A stretch of DNA of 38,494 bases from Planctomycetota bacterium (GTDB lineage Bacteria > Planctomycetota > UBA1135). This document shows, piece after piece, positions 25,981-34,653 of this stretch. The translations under genes and the position numbers were made by a program. Position 1 is the first letter of the stretch; each line of letters begins with the position of its first letter. The stretch lies in the NCBI GenBank assembly GCA_024275135.1, contig JAJRZS010000049.1, positions 1 through 38,494 of the forward strand, read 5' to 3'. Below the pieces are notes generated by a model, which saw only the letters and a program-made list of their open reading frames with translations, did no database searches and was not told the DNA's origin.

Positions 25981-28900
25981 CGTCTTGCTTGCGCTCAAGC
26001 TTTACCAAAAGCCGATAACCCGTTGGAATCACAATCAAGGTGAGAAGAGTGGAGCTAATCAAGCCGCTAATGACGACCAAAGCCATGGGCGTGCGCAGTT
26101 CTGCGCCCTGCTGGCCACCAAGGAAAGGAATCCACCCCGTCATTGGGAGCATTCCCAGCACCGTGGTTGTGGTGGTCATCAAGATTGGACGCAAACGCGC
26201 ATGGGCGCCTTCTAAGATGGCCGCGTCCAAAGCCATACCCTTACGCCGGTTGCGGTTCACCCGGTCGACCAACACAATGGCGTTGTTCACCACAATACCG
26301 GCCAAAATAACAGCGCCCAGCAGCGCGACTACGGAAATTGGGGTTTCACTAACACGCAAAGCGGCGATAGCGCCAATACCTGCGAGTGGAACCGAAAATA
26401 AAATCAAGAAGGGTTGAAGTAGAGATTCAAACTGGGCCGCCATGACCGCGTAGACGAGAAATACCGCTAGTGCGAGTGCGAATAACAAAGAATCCAAAGC
26501 TTGGGCCATTTCGTCGGTTTGGCCACCAAGGCGAATGCTCACAGTGGGTGGAGTTTGAATGCCTTGCAGGCGCTTAGCCACGGCTTCACTGGTGTCGCCA
26601 AGATCAAATCCAGCCAGGGACGCAGAAAGCACGGCAGCCCGACGGCCGCGAATATGGCGAATGTCGCTGGGGCCATCCTGCAGTTGAAAATTGGCAACGG
26701 CACCCAAAGGCAAAGTGCGCTCCTCTCCAGGGTTGACCGGCAGGTCTTTCAGTTGCTCGACATGGCCCATGCCTTCCAGGTTGGCGCGCACGCGGATGTC
26801 GATGCGTTCATTGCGTCCAGGGAAAGTCGAGGCAGTTTCGCCTTCCACGGCCAAGCGTAACCGGTTGGAGACTTGGGCCGCAGTGAGCCCATGGCGGGCG
26901 AGCATGTCGCGGTTGGGGGTAATCCGCACTTCAGGATTGCCCCGACGCAAAGAGGAGCGAATGTCAACAAGACCGGGAACATCTTGTAGTGCGGTTTCAA
27001 CTTGTCGTGCCACTGCATTGAGTTGGGGCAAGCGATCGCCCACAATCTCAATTTCTAGAGGTGCATTGAGGGCGAGCAAGGTGGGCCGACGCAGTTGGAA
27101 GCGCGCCAACGCCGGCTCTCGCTCCATGATTTGGCGGATTTTTTCTTCCGCCCGGCGTTCCAAAGCATGGGGGTCGGGGCCGGAGGTGTTGAGGCGAATG
27201 GAGATGCGCGCTGTATGTGGCCCGGTTTCTTCGGTGGAAATGGTTTCCCGGTCGGAGCCGGAGGTGACAGCGGTTTCCAGCACCCCAGCGAGGCACCGGA
27301 TTTTTTCTTCCAATGCTGTAGCTAAACGATCGGTTTCCAACAGTGGGGTACCTGCAGGAAAGAAGAGCTCGGCAGTGAACTCTCCTTGCATGACTTCGGG
27401 CAACAATTCTTTACCCATGTCGTCGGTGTTGCGAAAGGCCGCGGCGGCAGCAGCCGCGACCAACAAAAAGACTACAGCCGGTGCCCGCAAAGCACCGCGT
27501 AGAACCAAGGGGTAGAATTTTTCAGCAGCATGAAACAGGCTGTTCATTATCATGCTAGGTGGCCAGAGGATGATTTTTAGCATCCACAGCAAGAGACCGA
27601 AGAGGGCTTTGATAAGGAATAAAAGGGCGCCAATTAAGTCGAACAGCACGCGAGAGAGCAACACCAGTAGGGGGTTGGCAATGACCCAGACCGCAGGCAA
27701 AAAACAAGTGGATGCTGTGAATTTAAACCATGCCGCGGTGCGTTGGGCGTCCGCTGGCATGGGATTCCACTTGCCTTTTTCCGGCGGTCCATCCGGCAGC
27801 CACTTTAAATTGTATTGCTTTAAGTAGAAAAAGAGCCCTGCCCCGGCAATCAGACCAAGAACCGAGCAAAGGAGTAAGGCTTTGTTGCGCGTAATACCGA
27901 GTTCTTTCCATAATTGTCCTGAGCGGAAATGTGGAAAGAGCTGTTGGGTGAGTTTTTGCACTTGCTTGGACAAAGAAGCTTGTATTGCATCAGCTTCGGA
28001 TAAAGAAATGCGTGCGGCCAAACCGGGGATAAAGAACAAAGCCACGGCCAAGGAAATTAGCAGCGAGGCCACCACGGTGAGTGCTTGGTCGCCAAAAGTT
28101 TGTCCGGCAATACCTTCAACAAAAATGATGGGGGCAAAAACGGCAATGGTGGTGAGGGTGGATGCGGTGACCGCACTGCCAACTTCGGAAACGCCGCGAA
28201 TCGCAGCAAGACGTGGCGGATCGCCTTCTTCACGGCAGCGGGTAATCGACTCCAGTACCACAATGGCGTTATCCACCAACATGCCAATGCCCAACGCCAA
28301 ACCACCCAAAGACATAATGTTCATCGACACTCCTGCACTGTACATGGCGCCAAAAGTGGCCACAATGGAAATAGGGACAGCAAGACCGATGATAAAGGTA
28401 GTGGCGAAACGGCGCAGGAAGAAGTAACAAATCAGGACGGCAAATAGGCCACCGTACATGGCTGCTTGATTGACTTCCGAAATGGCGTCGTCAACAAAGG
28501 TGGATTGGTCGGACAGAAGGGTAAGTTTGACGTCTTTGGGCAGTTTGGCGGCAATATTATCGGGAGGTGGGGGAGGCAAATCCCCGTCCTTAGGCTTGCG
28601 CGCGAAGGAGCTTTTCTTTTTGCCAAACAATCGCTCCCGTACTGCTTGGGCCACGGCCACGATGTTGGCGCCAGCTTCTCTGTAGACAGCGATTTCTACC
28701 GCTTCTTTACCGCCAACTCTTTGCACCACATCGCGGTCTTTATGCGAGCGTTTTACCGTCGCCAAATCGCGCAGCTTCACCACCGTTTGGTTGATGGTCA
28801 GAATGGGCAAATCCTCAATTTCTTCCAAGCTGCGGAACTGATTGAGGGTGCGTACCACATACTCCACAGAACCTTCTTCCAGCTTGCCGCCCGGTACATT

Positions 28901-29554
28901 GAGGTTTTCATCTACTAGACGTTGCCTCAGGTCTTCCCCGGAGATTTTATAAAGCGAAAGCTTTTGCGGATCGAACAGCACATGGACCTCATCTTCCAGT
29001 CCACCCTTGACCCGTACCGCGGCCACCCCAGGGAGACCTTCCAGTTGGCGTTCGACTTCTCCTTCAGCTAGGTCGCGCAAACGCACCAAATCTGTTCCCC
29101 CGGAAAGGGCGATACGCAAAACCGGATCCAAGCTTGGGTCGTAACGCAGGATGAGGGGTTTATCGACGCCGTTAGGTAAAAAGACGCGGTCGAGTCGCTC
29201 GCGCACATCTTGCACTAAAAACGGCAAATTGGAGCCCCATTCGAACTCCATCAAAATCTCTGAGACTTCGGCCCGGGAGCTGGAGCTGATATTGACCAAA
29301 TGGCCTACCGTTGACAGCACATCCTCCAAGCGTTCGGTAACGCGCTCTTCCACATCTTCCGGTGCCGCGCCAGAATAGGTGGTGCGCACGGTAAGAGATG
29401 GGTAATTCACTGGTGGCAACAAGTCGACCGGTAACTTGCTGAGCGAAATAAAACCAAAGACCACGGCTGCGGCCACAATCATGCCCATGCCGACCGGTCG
29501 TTTTACCCCAAGGGCAAACCAACCGCCGCTAGCTTCTTTTTCCGCAGCGCTCAT
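25952..29554 (-). CDS. RND-family efflux transporter with unusual central hydrophobic insertion (first of tandem pair)
   Basis: A 1200-aa HAE1/AcrB-type pump: TM1 at ~20-40, first porter loop, TM2-6 at ~365-515, TM7 at ~690-705, second porter loop, and TM8-12 near the C-terminus. TM4 has GIGMLVDNAIVVLES with Asp428 as the likely proton-relay acid; TM10 has AGIVVNNAIVLVDR. It is ~150 residues longer than usual. The excess lies between TM6 and TM7 (~540-690) and includes several strongly hydrophobic stretches (~560-580, ~613-633, ~636-665). There is also a short Lys/Pro-rich loop (KPKDGDLPPPPPDN) near 320. Its ATG overlaps the stop of the adaptor gene (ATGA), which points to a common pump complex. 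Confidence 0.9.
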   Translation of the reverse strand: MSAAEKEASGGWFALGVKRPVGMGMIVAAAVVFGFISLSKLPVDLLPPVNYPSLTVRTTYSGAAPEDVEERVTERLEDVLSTVGHLVNISSSSRAEVSEILMEFEWGSNLPFLVQDVRERLDRVFLPNGVDKPLILRYDPSLDPVLRIALSGGTDLVRLRDLAEGEVERQLEGLPGVAAVRVKGGLEDEVHVLFDPQKLSLYKISGEDLRQRLVDENLNVPGGKLEEGSVEYVVRTLNQFRSLEEIEDLPILTINQTVVKLRDLATVKRSHKDRDVVQRVGGKEAVEIAVYREAGANIVAVAQAVRERLFGKKKSSFARKPKDGDLPPPPPDNIAAKLPKDVKLTLLSDQSTFVDDAISEVNQAAMYGGLFAVLICYFFLRRFATTFIIGLAVPISIVATFGAMYSAGVSMNIMSLGGLALGIGMLVDNAIVVLESITRCREEGDPPRLAAIRGVSEVGSAVTASTLTTIAVFAPIIFVEGIAGQTFGDQALTVVASLLISLAVALFFIPGLAARISLSEADAIQASLSKQVQKLTQQLFPHFRSGQLWKELGITRNKALLLCSVLGLIAGAGLFFYLKQYNLKWLPDGPPEKGKWNPMPADAQRTAAWFKFTASTCFLPAVWVIANPLLVLLSRVLFDLIGALLFLIKALFGLLLWMLKIILWPPSMIMNSLFHAAEKFYPLVLRGALRAPAVVFLLVAAAAAAAFRNTDDMGKELLPEVMQGEFTAELFFPAGTPLLETDRLATALEEKIRCLAGVLETAVTSGSDRETISTEETGPHTARISIRLNTSGPDPHALERRAEEKIRQIMEREPALARFQLRRPTLLALNAPLEIEIVGDRLPQLNAVARQVETALQDVPGLVDIRSSLRRGNPEVRITPNRDMLARHGLTAAQVSNRLRLAVEGETASTFPGRNERIDIRVRANLEGMGHVEQLKDLPVNPGEERTLPLGAVANFQLQDGPSDIRHIRGRRAAVLSASLAGFDLGDTSEAVAKRLQGIQTPPTVSIRLGGQTDEMAQALDSLLFALALAVFLVYAVMAAQFESLLQPFLILFSVPLAGIGAIAALRVSETPISVVALLGAVILAGIVVNNAIVLVDRVNRNRRKGMALDAAILEGAHARLRPILMTTTTTVLGMLPMTGWIPFLGGQQGAELRTPMALVVISGLISSTLLTLIVIPTGYRLLVKLERKQDDAPREAEVA

Positions 29555-30678
29555 TCGTCTGCAATCTCCACCGCATCGCCATCATGAATGCGATCTGCGC
29601 CCACAACCACCACAAGGTCGGTTGGCAGAAGGTCTGTGCCAGGGCCAGCTTCGACAGAGTCTTCGTTTTCAAAGCCTGGAAAAACTTCAAGACGCTTGGC
29701 GATGCTGTTGCGCACGACAAAGCAATACACTTGATTGCCTTCGTGAATTAAGGCTTGCTTGGGAATGAGGAGGGCGTTGTCGTGAGTCTCCAGGGTGAGT
29801 ACGACTTTCACCAGAATTCCGCTGGGGATTCGTTTGCCATTTGGATCCAAAGCAGCAGTCACTTTGACCGTGCCAGTCGTTAAATCCACAGTGGGGGCGA
29901 TGCGCTCCAAATGCCCTGGAATCACCCACCCCGGCAGCGCATCGGAAGTCGCAGTAAGCGTTTGCCCCACGCGCAAGGAAGTGATTTCGCGCTGAGGACG
30001 AAACAAAATCACTTTGGGATGAGAAAGGTCTGTGATTTGGAAAACACGCGTGCCGGGTGCGGTCATGTCGCCCAATGAGATGTCGCGAGCACTGACGGTG
30101 CCATCAATCGGAGATTGAATGGTGCATTGCTTGAGACCCAACAGTGCGCGGTCATAAGCAACCTTGGCTGTTTGATGCGCTGTTTTTGAAGCTTCCCAAG
30201 TTTGGCGCCGGGTTTCCAAATCCCGGTCGGAAAGAACCCCAGTAGCTCCGCCAGATTCCATCAAACTTTTGTCGCGCTCAAACTCGCGCTGGGCTTGTTC
30301 CATGGCTTGCCGAGTTTCCACCACCCGCACTTCGGCCTCGGCAACCTCTAACCTGGCAACATCATCGCGGAGTTGAGCCAGGACTTGACCGGCTTGGACC
30401 TGGTCGCCTTCCTCCACCAAGATGGCAACCACAGGCTCTGCCCGCTCTGGCATCACCTCCACCACATCTAAGGACTGCACAGTGGCGGTAGCCTCGAGGC
30501 GGTTTTCCACTTTGCCTACCGACAATGGGGAGACTCGCACCAGGACTGGGTCTTTGCTAGTTTGGGATTTGGTGGCGGCTTCGGCTTGGGACTCGACATC
30601 TGCCGCTTGGGCTTGGGGCCGGGAGCAGCCACAAACCAACAAAGGTAGAATGGCGATGAGGTAGGGTTGAGGTTTCAT
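29551..30678 (-). CDS. RND efflux periplasmic adaptor lipoprotein (HlyD/AcrA family)
   Basis: A 375-aa membrane fusion protein that bridges inner-membrane RND pumps to an outer-membrane channel. The N-terminus MKPQPYLIAILPLLVCGC has a lipobox (V-C-G-C) for lipid anchoring. The lipoyl half-motifs are MPERAEPVVAILVEEGDQV with GQVLAQLRDD, and CTIQSPIDGTVSARDISLGD. A coiled-coil hairpin of about 80 residues lies between them, then beta-barrel and membrane-proximal domains (LIPKQALIHEGNQVYCFVV). The ATG at 30678 places the signal peptide at the N-terminus; the upstream extension of the frame reads into the divergent gene. It is the first gene of a minus-strand run. No TolC-like partner is visible. 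Confidence 0.92.
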   Translation of the reverse strand: MKPQPYLIAILPLLVCGCSRPQAQAADVESQAEAATKSQTSKDPVLVRVSPLSVGKVENRLEATATVQSLDVVEVMPERAEPVVAILVEEGDQVQAGQVLAQLRDDVARLEVAEAEVRVVETRQAMEQAQREFERDKSLMESGGATGVLSDRDLETRRQTWEASKTAHQTAKVAYDRALLGLKQCTIQSPIDGTVSARDISLGDMTAPGTRVFQITDLSHPKVILFRPQREITSLRVGQTLTATSDALPGWVIPGHLERIAPTVDLTTGTVKVTAALDPNGKRIPSGILVKVVLTLETHDNALLIPKQALIHEGNQVYCFVVRNSIAKRLEVFPGFENEDSVEAGPGTDLLPTDLVVVVGADRIHDGDAVEIADE

Positions 30679-30709
30679 GGGGCGGAAGCAAGACACGGGG
30701 AGCCCTATT

Positions 30710-32017
30710 ATGAAGCGCGCCGCGCCATCGGCCGACCTCTTCATGGCCACACCATCAAAACCAATGCAGCCGAGGCAGGGAAAGCCTCTCCTTCCCTACG
30801 CAGAAGCCCTCCAAATGTTGGAGGCTCGTTTGGCGCCATCGAATCCCAAGCAAGAAAACATTGCCCTTAGCCAAGCCCATAATCGGATTTTGGCGCAGGA
30901 TGTTGCCCTCGATCGGGATGAGCCACCCGTCGCCCGCTCCGCCATGGATGGCTATGCCTTGCGTAGCGCCGACGGCATGGAAAAACGTCGGGTGGTGGCC
31001 ACTTATTTTGCTGGCACCGCCGGCAATCAAGTGCTGGCGGCCGGGCAAGCGGCGCAGGTCATGACCGGAGGAACGGTACCCGATGGCGCAGATTGTGTTG
31101 TGCCGGTGGAGCGGATTCGCCGTGAGGGTGATTGGCTATGGATTGAGGAAGAACCCAAACCCGGGCGCCATGTGCGTCAAGCCGGCGAAATGGGCCGCAA
31201 AGGACGGGTGTTGTTGCGCTCTGGGCATTGCCTTGGTACCGGCGACTTAGGTGTTTTGGCTGGATGTGGCTTGTCCCAGGTGGAGGTTTTTCGTCAGCCG
31301 CGGGTAGTGGTTTTGTCCACTGGTGACGAGGTTGTGCCTCACACCACCTTGCCGGCCGCTTATCAGGTGCGCGATTCCAACCGCCTTTTGAGCTGCATGC
31401 AGCTGCAAGGATTTGGCGCCCAGGTCATCCATCACCAGCATGTACCTGATCAACCCGAGCTTTTGGAAGAAGCCGTTGGCCAAGCCTTGGCGCAGGCTGA
31501 CTTGGTGCTCACCATTGGTGGCGTCAGCATGGGGGATAAAGATTTCTTGCCCCAAGTTTTTCGTCAGCTGGGAGTCGAAACTCTTTTTCACAAGCTCGCC
31601 ATCCAGCCAGGCAAACCGGTTTGGGTAGGTTTCCACCAGCAGTGTTGGGTGATGGGGCTACCTGGCAACCCCTTGTCCTCGTTTGTGGTCTTGGAACTTT
31701 TGGGGCGTTTGGTGGTGCATCGTTTGGCTGGGGGCAAGCAAAGGTTTCCTCGCCCTATGTGCTTAGCTTCCTTGCAGGGTAGAGTTCGCAGCAAAGCTCG
31801 TCCGCGGTTTTTGCCGGCGCGCTTACTCGATTCGAACCCCGGTTGGACTGCTGTCGACTCTGTGGCCACAGAACTGCCGTCCTTACAGCCATGCACGGAG
31901 TCCGGCTCGGGAGATTGGACCAGCCTGGCTAATGCTAATGCCCTTTTGTTTTTGGCGCCCCATCAGGACCTGCAAGCAGGGGCTGCGGTGCGATACCTTC
32001 CCTTGAGCCAGCCTTGA
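30710..32017 (+). CDS. moeA: Molybdopterin molybdenumtransferase MoeA
   Basis: MoeA inserts molybdate into adenylated molybdopterin to complete molybdenum cofactor. Signatures, by approximate residue, are PPVARSAMDGYAL (72), MTGGTVPDGADCVV (117), VVVLSTGDEVV (~198), IGGVSMGDKDF (~268), QPGKPVWVG and GLPGNPLSSFVV. Domains I-IV appear complete at 435 aa. I favour the ATG at 30710 because GGGGAG at 30697-30702 is well placed; ATG 30743 and 30764 would give a more typical N-terminus but lack ribosome sites. Its stop overlaps the TTG start of lnt (TTGA). It diverges from the efflux operon with only 31 bp between start codons. No other moa/mob gene is present. Confidence 0.93.
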   Translation: MKRAAPSADLFMATPSKPMQPRQGKPLLPYAEALQMLEARLAPSNPKQENIALSQAHNRILAQDVALDRDEPPVARSAMDGYALRSADGMEKRRVVATYFAGTAGNQVLAAGQAAQVMTGGTVPDGADCVVPVERIRREGDWLWIEEEPKPGRHVRQAGEMGRKGRVLLRSGHCLGTGDLGVLAGCGLSQVEVFRQPRVVVLSTGDEVVPHTTLPAAYQVRDSNRLLSCMQLQGFGAQVIHHQHVPDQPELLEEAVGQALAQADLVLTIGGVSMGDKDFLPQVFRQLGVETLFHKLAIQPGKPVWVGFHQQCWVMGLPGNPLSSFVVLELLGRLVVHRLAGGKQRFPRPMCLASLQGRVRSKARPRFLPARLLDSNPGWTAVDSVATELPSLQPCTESGSGDWTSLANANALLFLAPHQDLQAGAAVRYLPLSQP

Positions 32018-33684
32018 CCGCTGCCCTCTTGTTCACCCTTGTTGCCGCACTGATGCGTGCGCTAGCGATGCCTGGGGTGCTACCTTGGCTCCAGGATTGG
32101 GCTTGGTGCGCTGCTTTTGTTGCCGTTGTGTTGCGCTTGCGTGGCTGGCATCACGGTGCCCGCGGCGGTTTGGACTATCTCGGTGGTTTGGTCTTTTGGC
32201 TGTTGAGCTTTGCCTTTTTGGTGCATGTGCATCCCCTCGCACCCTGGGGGGCCGCCATCATCCTTGGTAGCTGTTGGTGGGTGGAGGGCTGGCTGTATCG
32301 GCTGCTGAGTCGTCGCTTTCAAGTCGACACCGCCGCTTTAATGGCTTTGCCCACCGCGGAATACCTGCGCATGACTTGGTTTTATCTAGGGGTAGGCGGA
32401 GTGCCTTGGGCCTCTTGGGGCTTGGCTTTGGCGTCGTCACCTTTCTTTGCCTGGGCCCGCTATTTCGGCGAATCGGGATTGGTGTTGTTGGCCGTGTCCG
32501 GTGGCTGTGCCCTGTATGCGCTTTGTTTTTCTCCTCGGCGATGGGCGTCGGCCCTGGTTTTCGGCTTGTTGTTGGCTGCCGTTTTGTTGCCCGTGGAATC
32601 GCCACCCGCCCAAGCGGAAACTTTGCGTTGCTTGGCTGTGCAGCCCAACGTGAGCTTGGAGGAAAAGCATGGCCCGTGGTCGGCCAACAGTTTGTTTGAC
32701 CGCCAGAATATGTTGACCCGGGAAGCCTTGGAGCGCGGGGAAAAACCTGCTCTCATCCTGTGGGCGGAAACCATGTGGCCCTATCCAGCGGCGGAAGAAG
32801 ATGCAGAAGGTACTTTGCGTCGGCTTTGGCCGCAGGCGCCGGATGAAGTGGAGCCTATGGCGAAAGTGGTTTTTCGGCAACAAGTGATGGTGCGCACGGT
32901 TTTGGCTGCGGCGCCAGCCCAGGCCTACTTCCTTACTGGAGCCCATTTCTACTACCCGGTGGCGGCAGAGGGGGTGGGCGGCGCTCCTCCGGACTATTCT
33001 CCCCGTAAGTCGGAAATCGTTCTCTTCGATGCTGACGGGCGTTTGGTGCAGCATTTCTCCAAACAACAGCTCGTTCCTTTTGGCGAAGCCCTGCCCTTTG
33101 GCGGGCATTTCCCGGGGGCGGAATGGCTGCGCGAATATGCCCACCGCAACTTCGGCTTGCGGCCGGATTTTGCGCGTTCGGCACATGGCGGCCCACTGCG
33201 ATCTGCACCCGGCCTGCCAGAGTTGGGGGCGGCGGTGTGCTGGGAGAATGTTTTTGCGGCTCCCTTCCGGGCACAAGCCGAGGGCGGCGCACGCGCCTTT
33301 GTGGTGCTTTCCAATGAAGACTGGTTCGGTCAGGATGGGATGGAAATGCAGCAGATGGTGGCGGCGACTCGGCTGCGGGCGGCGGAAACGGGCTTGGCCA
33401 TGCTGCGCGTAACCAACACCGGCCATACCTGCTTGGTTTTGGCTGACGGCCGGGTGGATGGCGGCCTTGCTCCCGGCGTGGAGGGATCTTGGGGCGTGGA
33501 TTTGCCCCTGCGTAGTCCGCAGCAAACGGATACTTGGTATTTGCGTGGAGGTTGGCGTCTCCTGCCCCTGTGGGCCTGCTGGAGTGGTTTTTTGGTCTTC
33601 TTGGCGGTGTTTTTTCCCACTCGAAAGTTGCTCCAAAAGGCACGAAATCTTTCTACACTTGACCCTTCTTCGGGGGTTGGCTAG
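32014..33684 (+). CDS. lnt: Apolipoprotein N-acyltransferase
   Basis: Lnt transfers the third acyl chain to the N-terminal Cys of lipoproteins in the inner membrane; its presence supports a diderm host. There are about six N-terminal TM helices, then a nitrilase domain from ~205 and a last TM helix near 530. The triad is visible: Glu252 (LILWAETMWP), Lys350 (HFSKQQLVPFGEALPF) and Cys409 (GAAVCWENVF). NEDWFG and RLRAAETGLAMLRVTNTG are also family motifs. Length of 556 aa is slightly above the E. coli protein. It starts with TTG in a TTGA overlap with moeA. A candidate promoter for the next gene lies at its 3' end. Confidence 0.93.
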   Translation: MTAALLFTLVAALMRALAMPGVLPWLQDWAWCAAFVAVVLRLRGWHHGARGGLDYLGGLVFWLLSFAFLVHVHPLAPWGAAIILGSCWWVEGWLYRLLSRRFQVDTAALMALPTAEYLRMTWFYLGVGGVPWASWGLALASSPFFAWARYFGESGLVLLAVSGGCALYALCFSPRRWASALVFGLLLAAVLLPVESPPAQAETLRCLAVQPNVSLEEKHGPWSANSLFDRQNMLTREALERGEKPALILWAETMWPYPAAEEDAEGTLRRLWPQAPDEVEPMAKVVFRQQVMVRTVLAAAPAQAYFLTGAHFYYPVAAEGVGGAPPDYSPRKSEIVLFDADGRLVQHFSKQQLVPFGEALPFGGHFPGAEWLREYAHRNFGLRPDFARSAHGGPLRSAPGLPELGAAVCWENVFAAPFRAQAEGGARAFVVLSNEDWFGQDGMEMQQMVAATRLRAAETGLAMLRVTNTGHTCLVLADGRVDGGLAPGVEGSWGVDLPLRSPQQTDTWYLRGGWRLLPLWACWSGFLVFLAVFFPTRKLLQKARNLSTLDPSSGVG

Positions 33685-33687
33685 ATT
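33659..33687 (+). promoter_or_regulatory. Candidate sigma70-type promoter for the coiled-coil protein operon
   Basis: TTGACC (33659-33664) and TAGATT (33682-33687) are separated by exactly 17 bases, matching 5/6 and 4/6 of the -35/-10 consensus. It straddles the end of lnt and would start transcription near 33694, about 95 bases before the ATG of the next gene. The 33685-33789 intergenic stretch contains nothing else I can identify. Confidence 0.4.
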
Positions 33688-33789
33688 TTTCGCTTCTCAG
33701 GCGTAAACCCAATGCCTGCGCGCGCCTAGACTGGCTCCCGCGTCATCTTGCGCACACCTCCCCATAACAACCCGCCCGCACCATCTGGG

Positions 33790-34644
33790 ATGAGTACCAT
33801 CGGAAAGTTTTTCGTCGTTCTGAACCTTGCTTTGTCTGCCCTCTTCGTAGGAGCAGCCGCCTCCTTAATTGGAAATAGCACGGATTACCGCCACCAATTG
33901 GAAGCTGAGCAGGAAGCCAAAGCGGCTCTTGAATCTTCCTTAAATGCCGAAATCGGCGATCTTCAAGCCCAACTCTCGCAATCGCAGAGCGAGCGGAGTC
34001 GTTTGCAGAACGACAACAGCAGCCTCTCTGCAGATAAAACCGCGTTGACGGAAAGCCTGGAGTCCGAGCGCCAGCAAAACGCCGACCTACGGGAAAGCCT
34101 GCAGGTGATTGAGGGCAAACTCAGCGATTTGCAGGGCACCAACGCGCAGCTGGCCAATCAGCTGGAAGGTGTGCAACGGCAGTATGAAACCGTGCGCCAA
34201 GAGCGCGACCAAGCCCTGGATGCTCGTGATGCTGCTGTGGCTGCTGCCAACGCCGCCAAGGATTCGGCCAATATGGCCAACGGCGCTGCAGAAGACCTAG
34301 CGCTGAAGTTGGATCGTGAGCGTGAGCGCGCTGCTGCCGCGGAGGCCAAACTGGCAACGGTGGTCAGCCTCTACAAGGTGGATTTGGAAAGCATCGGTGC
34401 GCAGCCGCCGATGGATGGTTCGGTGTTGAGTGTCGACACCGTAGACAACACCACCTATGTGGTCATCAACCTGGGCAAGCGCGACAACGTCCAGCCCGGC
34501 TACACCTACGACGTGTTTAACGGCCCGGTGTACAAAGGCCGGATTTATGTCCACACCGTCAATGAAACCAAATCCGCCGCTACTGTGGATTTGGCTGGCA
34601 ATGCCATGATCACTGCGGGCGACCGCGTCACCACGCGCCTGTAG
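33790..34644 (+). CDS. Membrane-anchored coiled-coil protein with C-terminal beta domain
   Basis: A 284-aa protein: a signal anchor at residues ~5-28 (KFFVVLNLALSALFVGAAAS), a long heptad-rich coiled coil from ~35 to ~190 (Gln, Glu, Ser, Leu, Arg and Asp rich, with an Ala-rich segment), and a ~90-residue beta-rich C-terminal domain (TTYVVINLGKRDNVQPGYTY, then GRIYVHTVNETKSAATVDLA and ITAGDRVTTRL). The TM/coil/beta-barrel order resembles MreC in layout, and the last domain resembles the 'v.in.G..d.v..G' barrels of MreC or FlgT C-terminal type. I do not recognise a named family. Similar TM/coiled-coil proteins are common in Planctomycetota, from memory. ATG 33790 is chosen because the anchor follows at once; no clear Shine-Dalgarno is seen. 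Confidence 0.75.
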   Translation: MSTIGKFFVVLNLALSALFVGAAASLIGNSTDYRHQLEAEQEAKAALESSLNAEIGDLQAQLSQSQSERSRLQNDNSSLSADKTALTESLESERQQNADLRESLQVIEGKLSDLQGTNAQLANQLEGVQRQYETVRQERDQALDARDAAVAAANAAKDSANMANGAAEDLALKLDRERERAAAAEAKLATVVSLYKVDLESIGAQPPMDGSVLSVDTVDNTTYVVINLGKRDNVQPGYTYDVFNGPVYKGRIYVHTVNETKSAATVDLAGNAMITAGDRVTTRL

Positions 34645-34653
34645 GAGTTCACC

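Noticed and set aside
32437..33636. 399-aa minus-strand open frame opposite lnt
   Set aside because: It is long, but rich in His, Gln, Arg and Pro as expected for antisense of a GC-rich gene, while the plus strand has an intact Lnt with its catalytic triad.
33685..33789. Small gene or RNA between lnt and the coiled-coil gene
   Set aside because: The only ATG frame is a few codons long and no stable hairpin or conserved RNA pattern is visible; only a candidate promoter overlaps its left edge.
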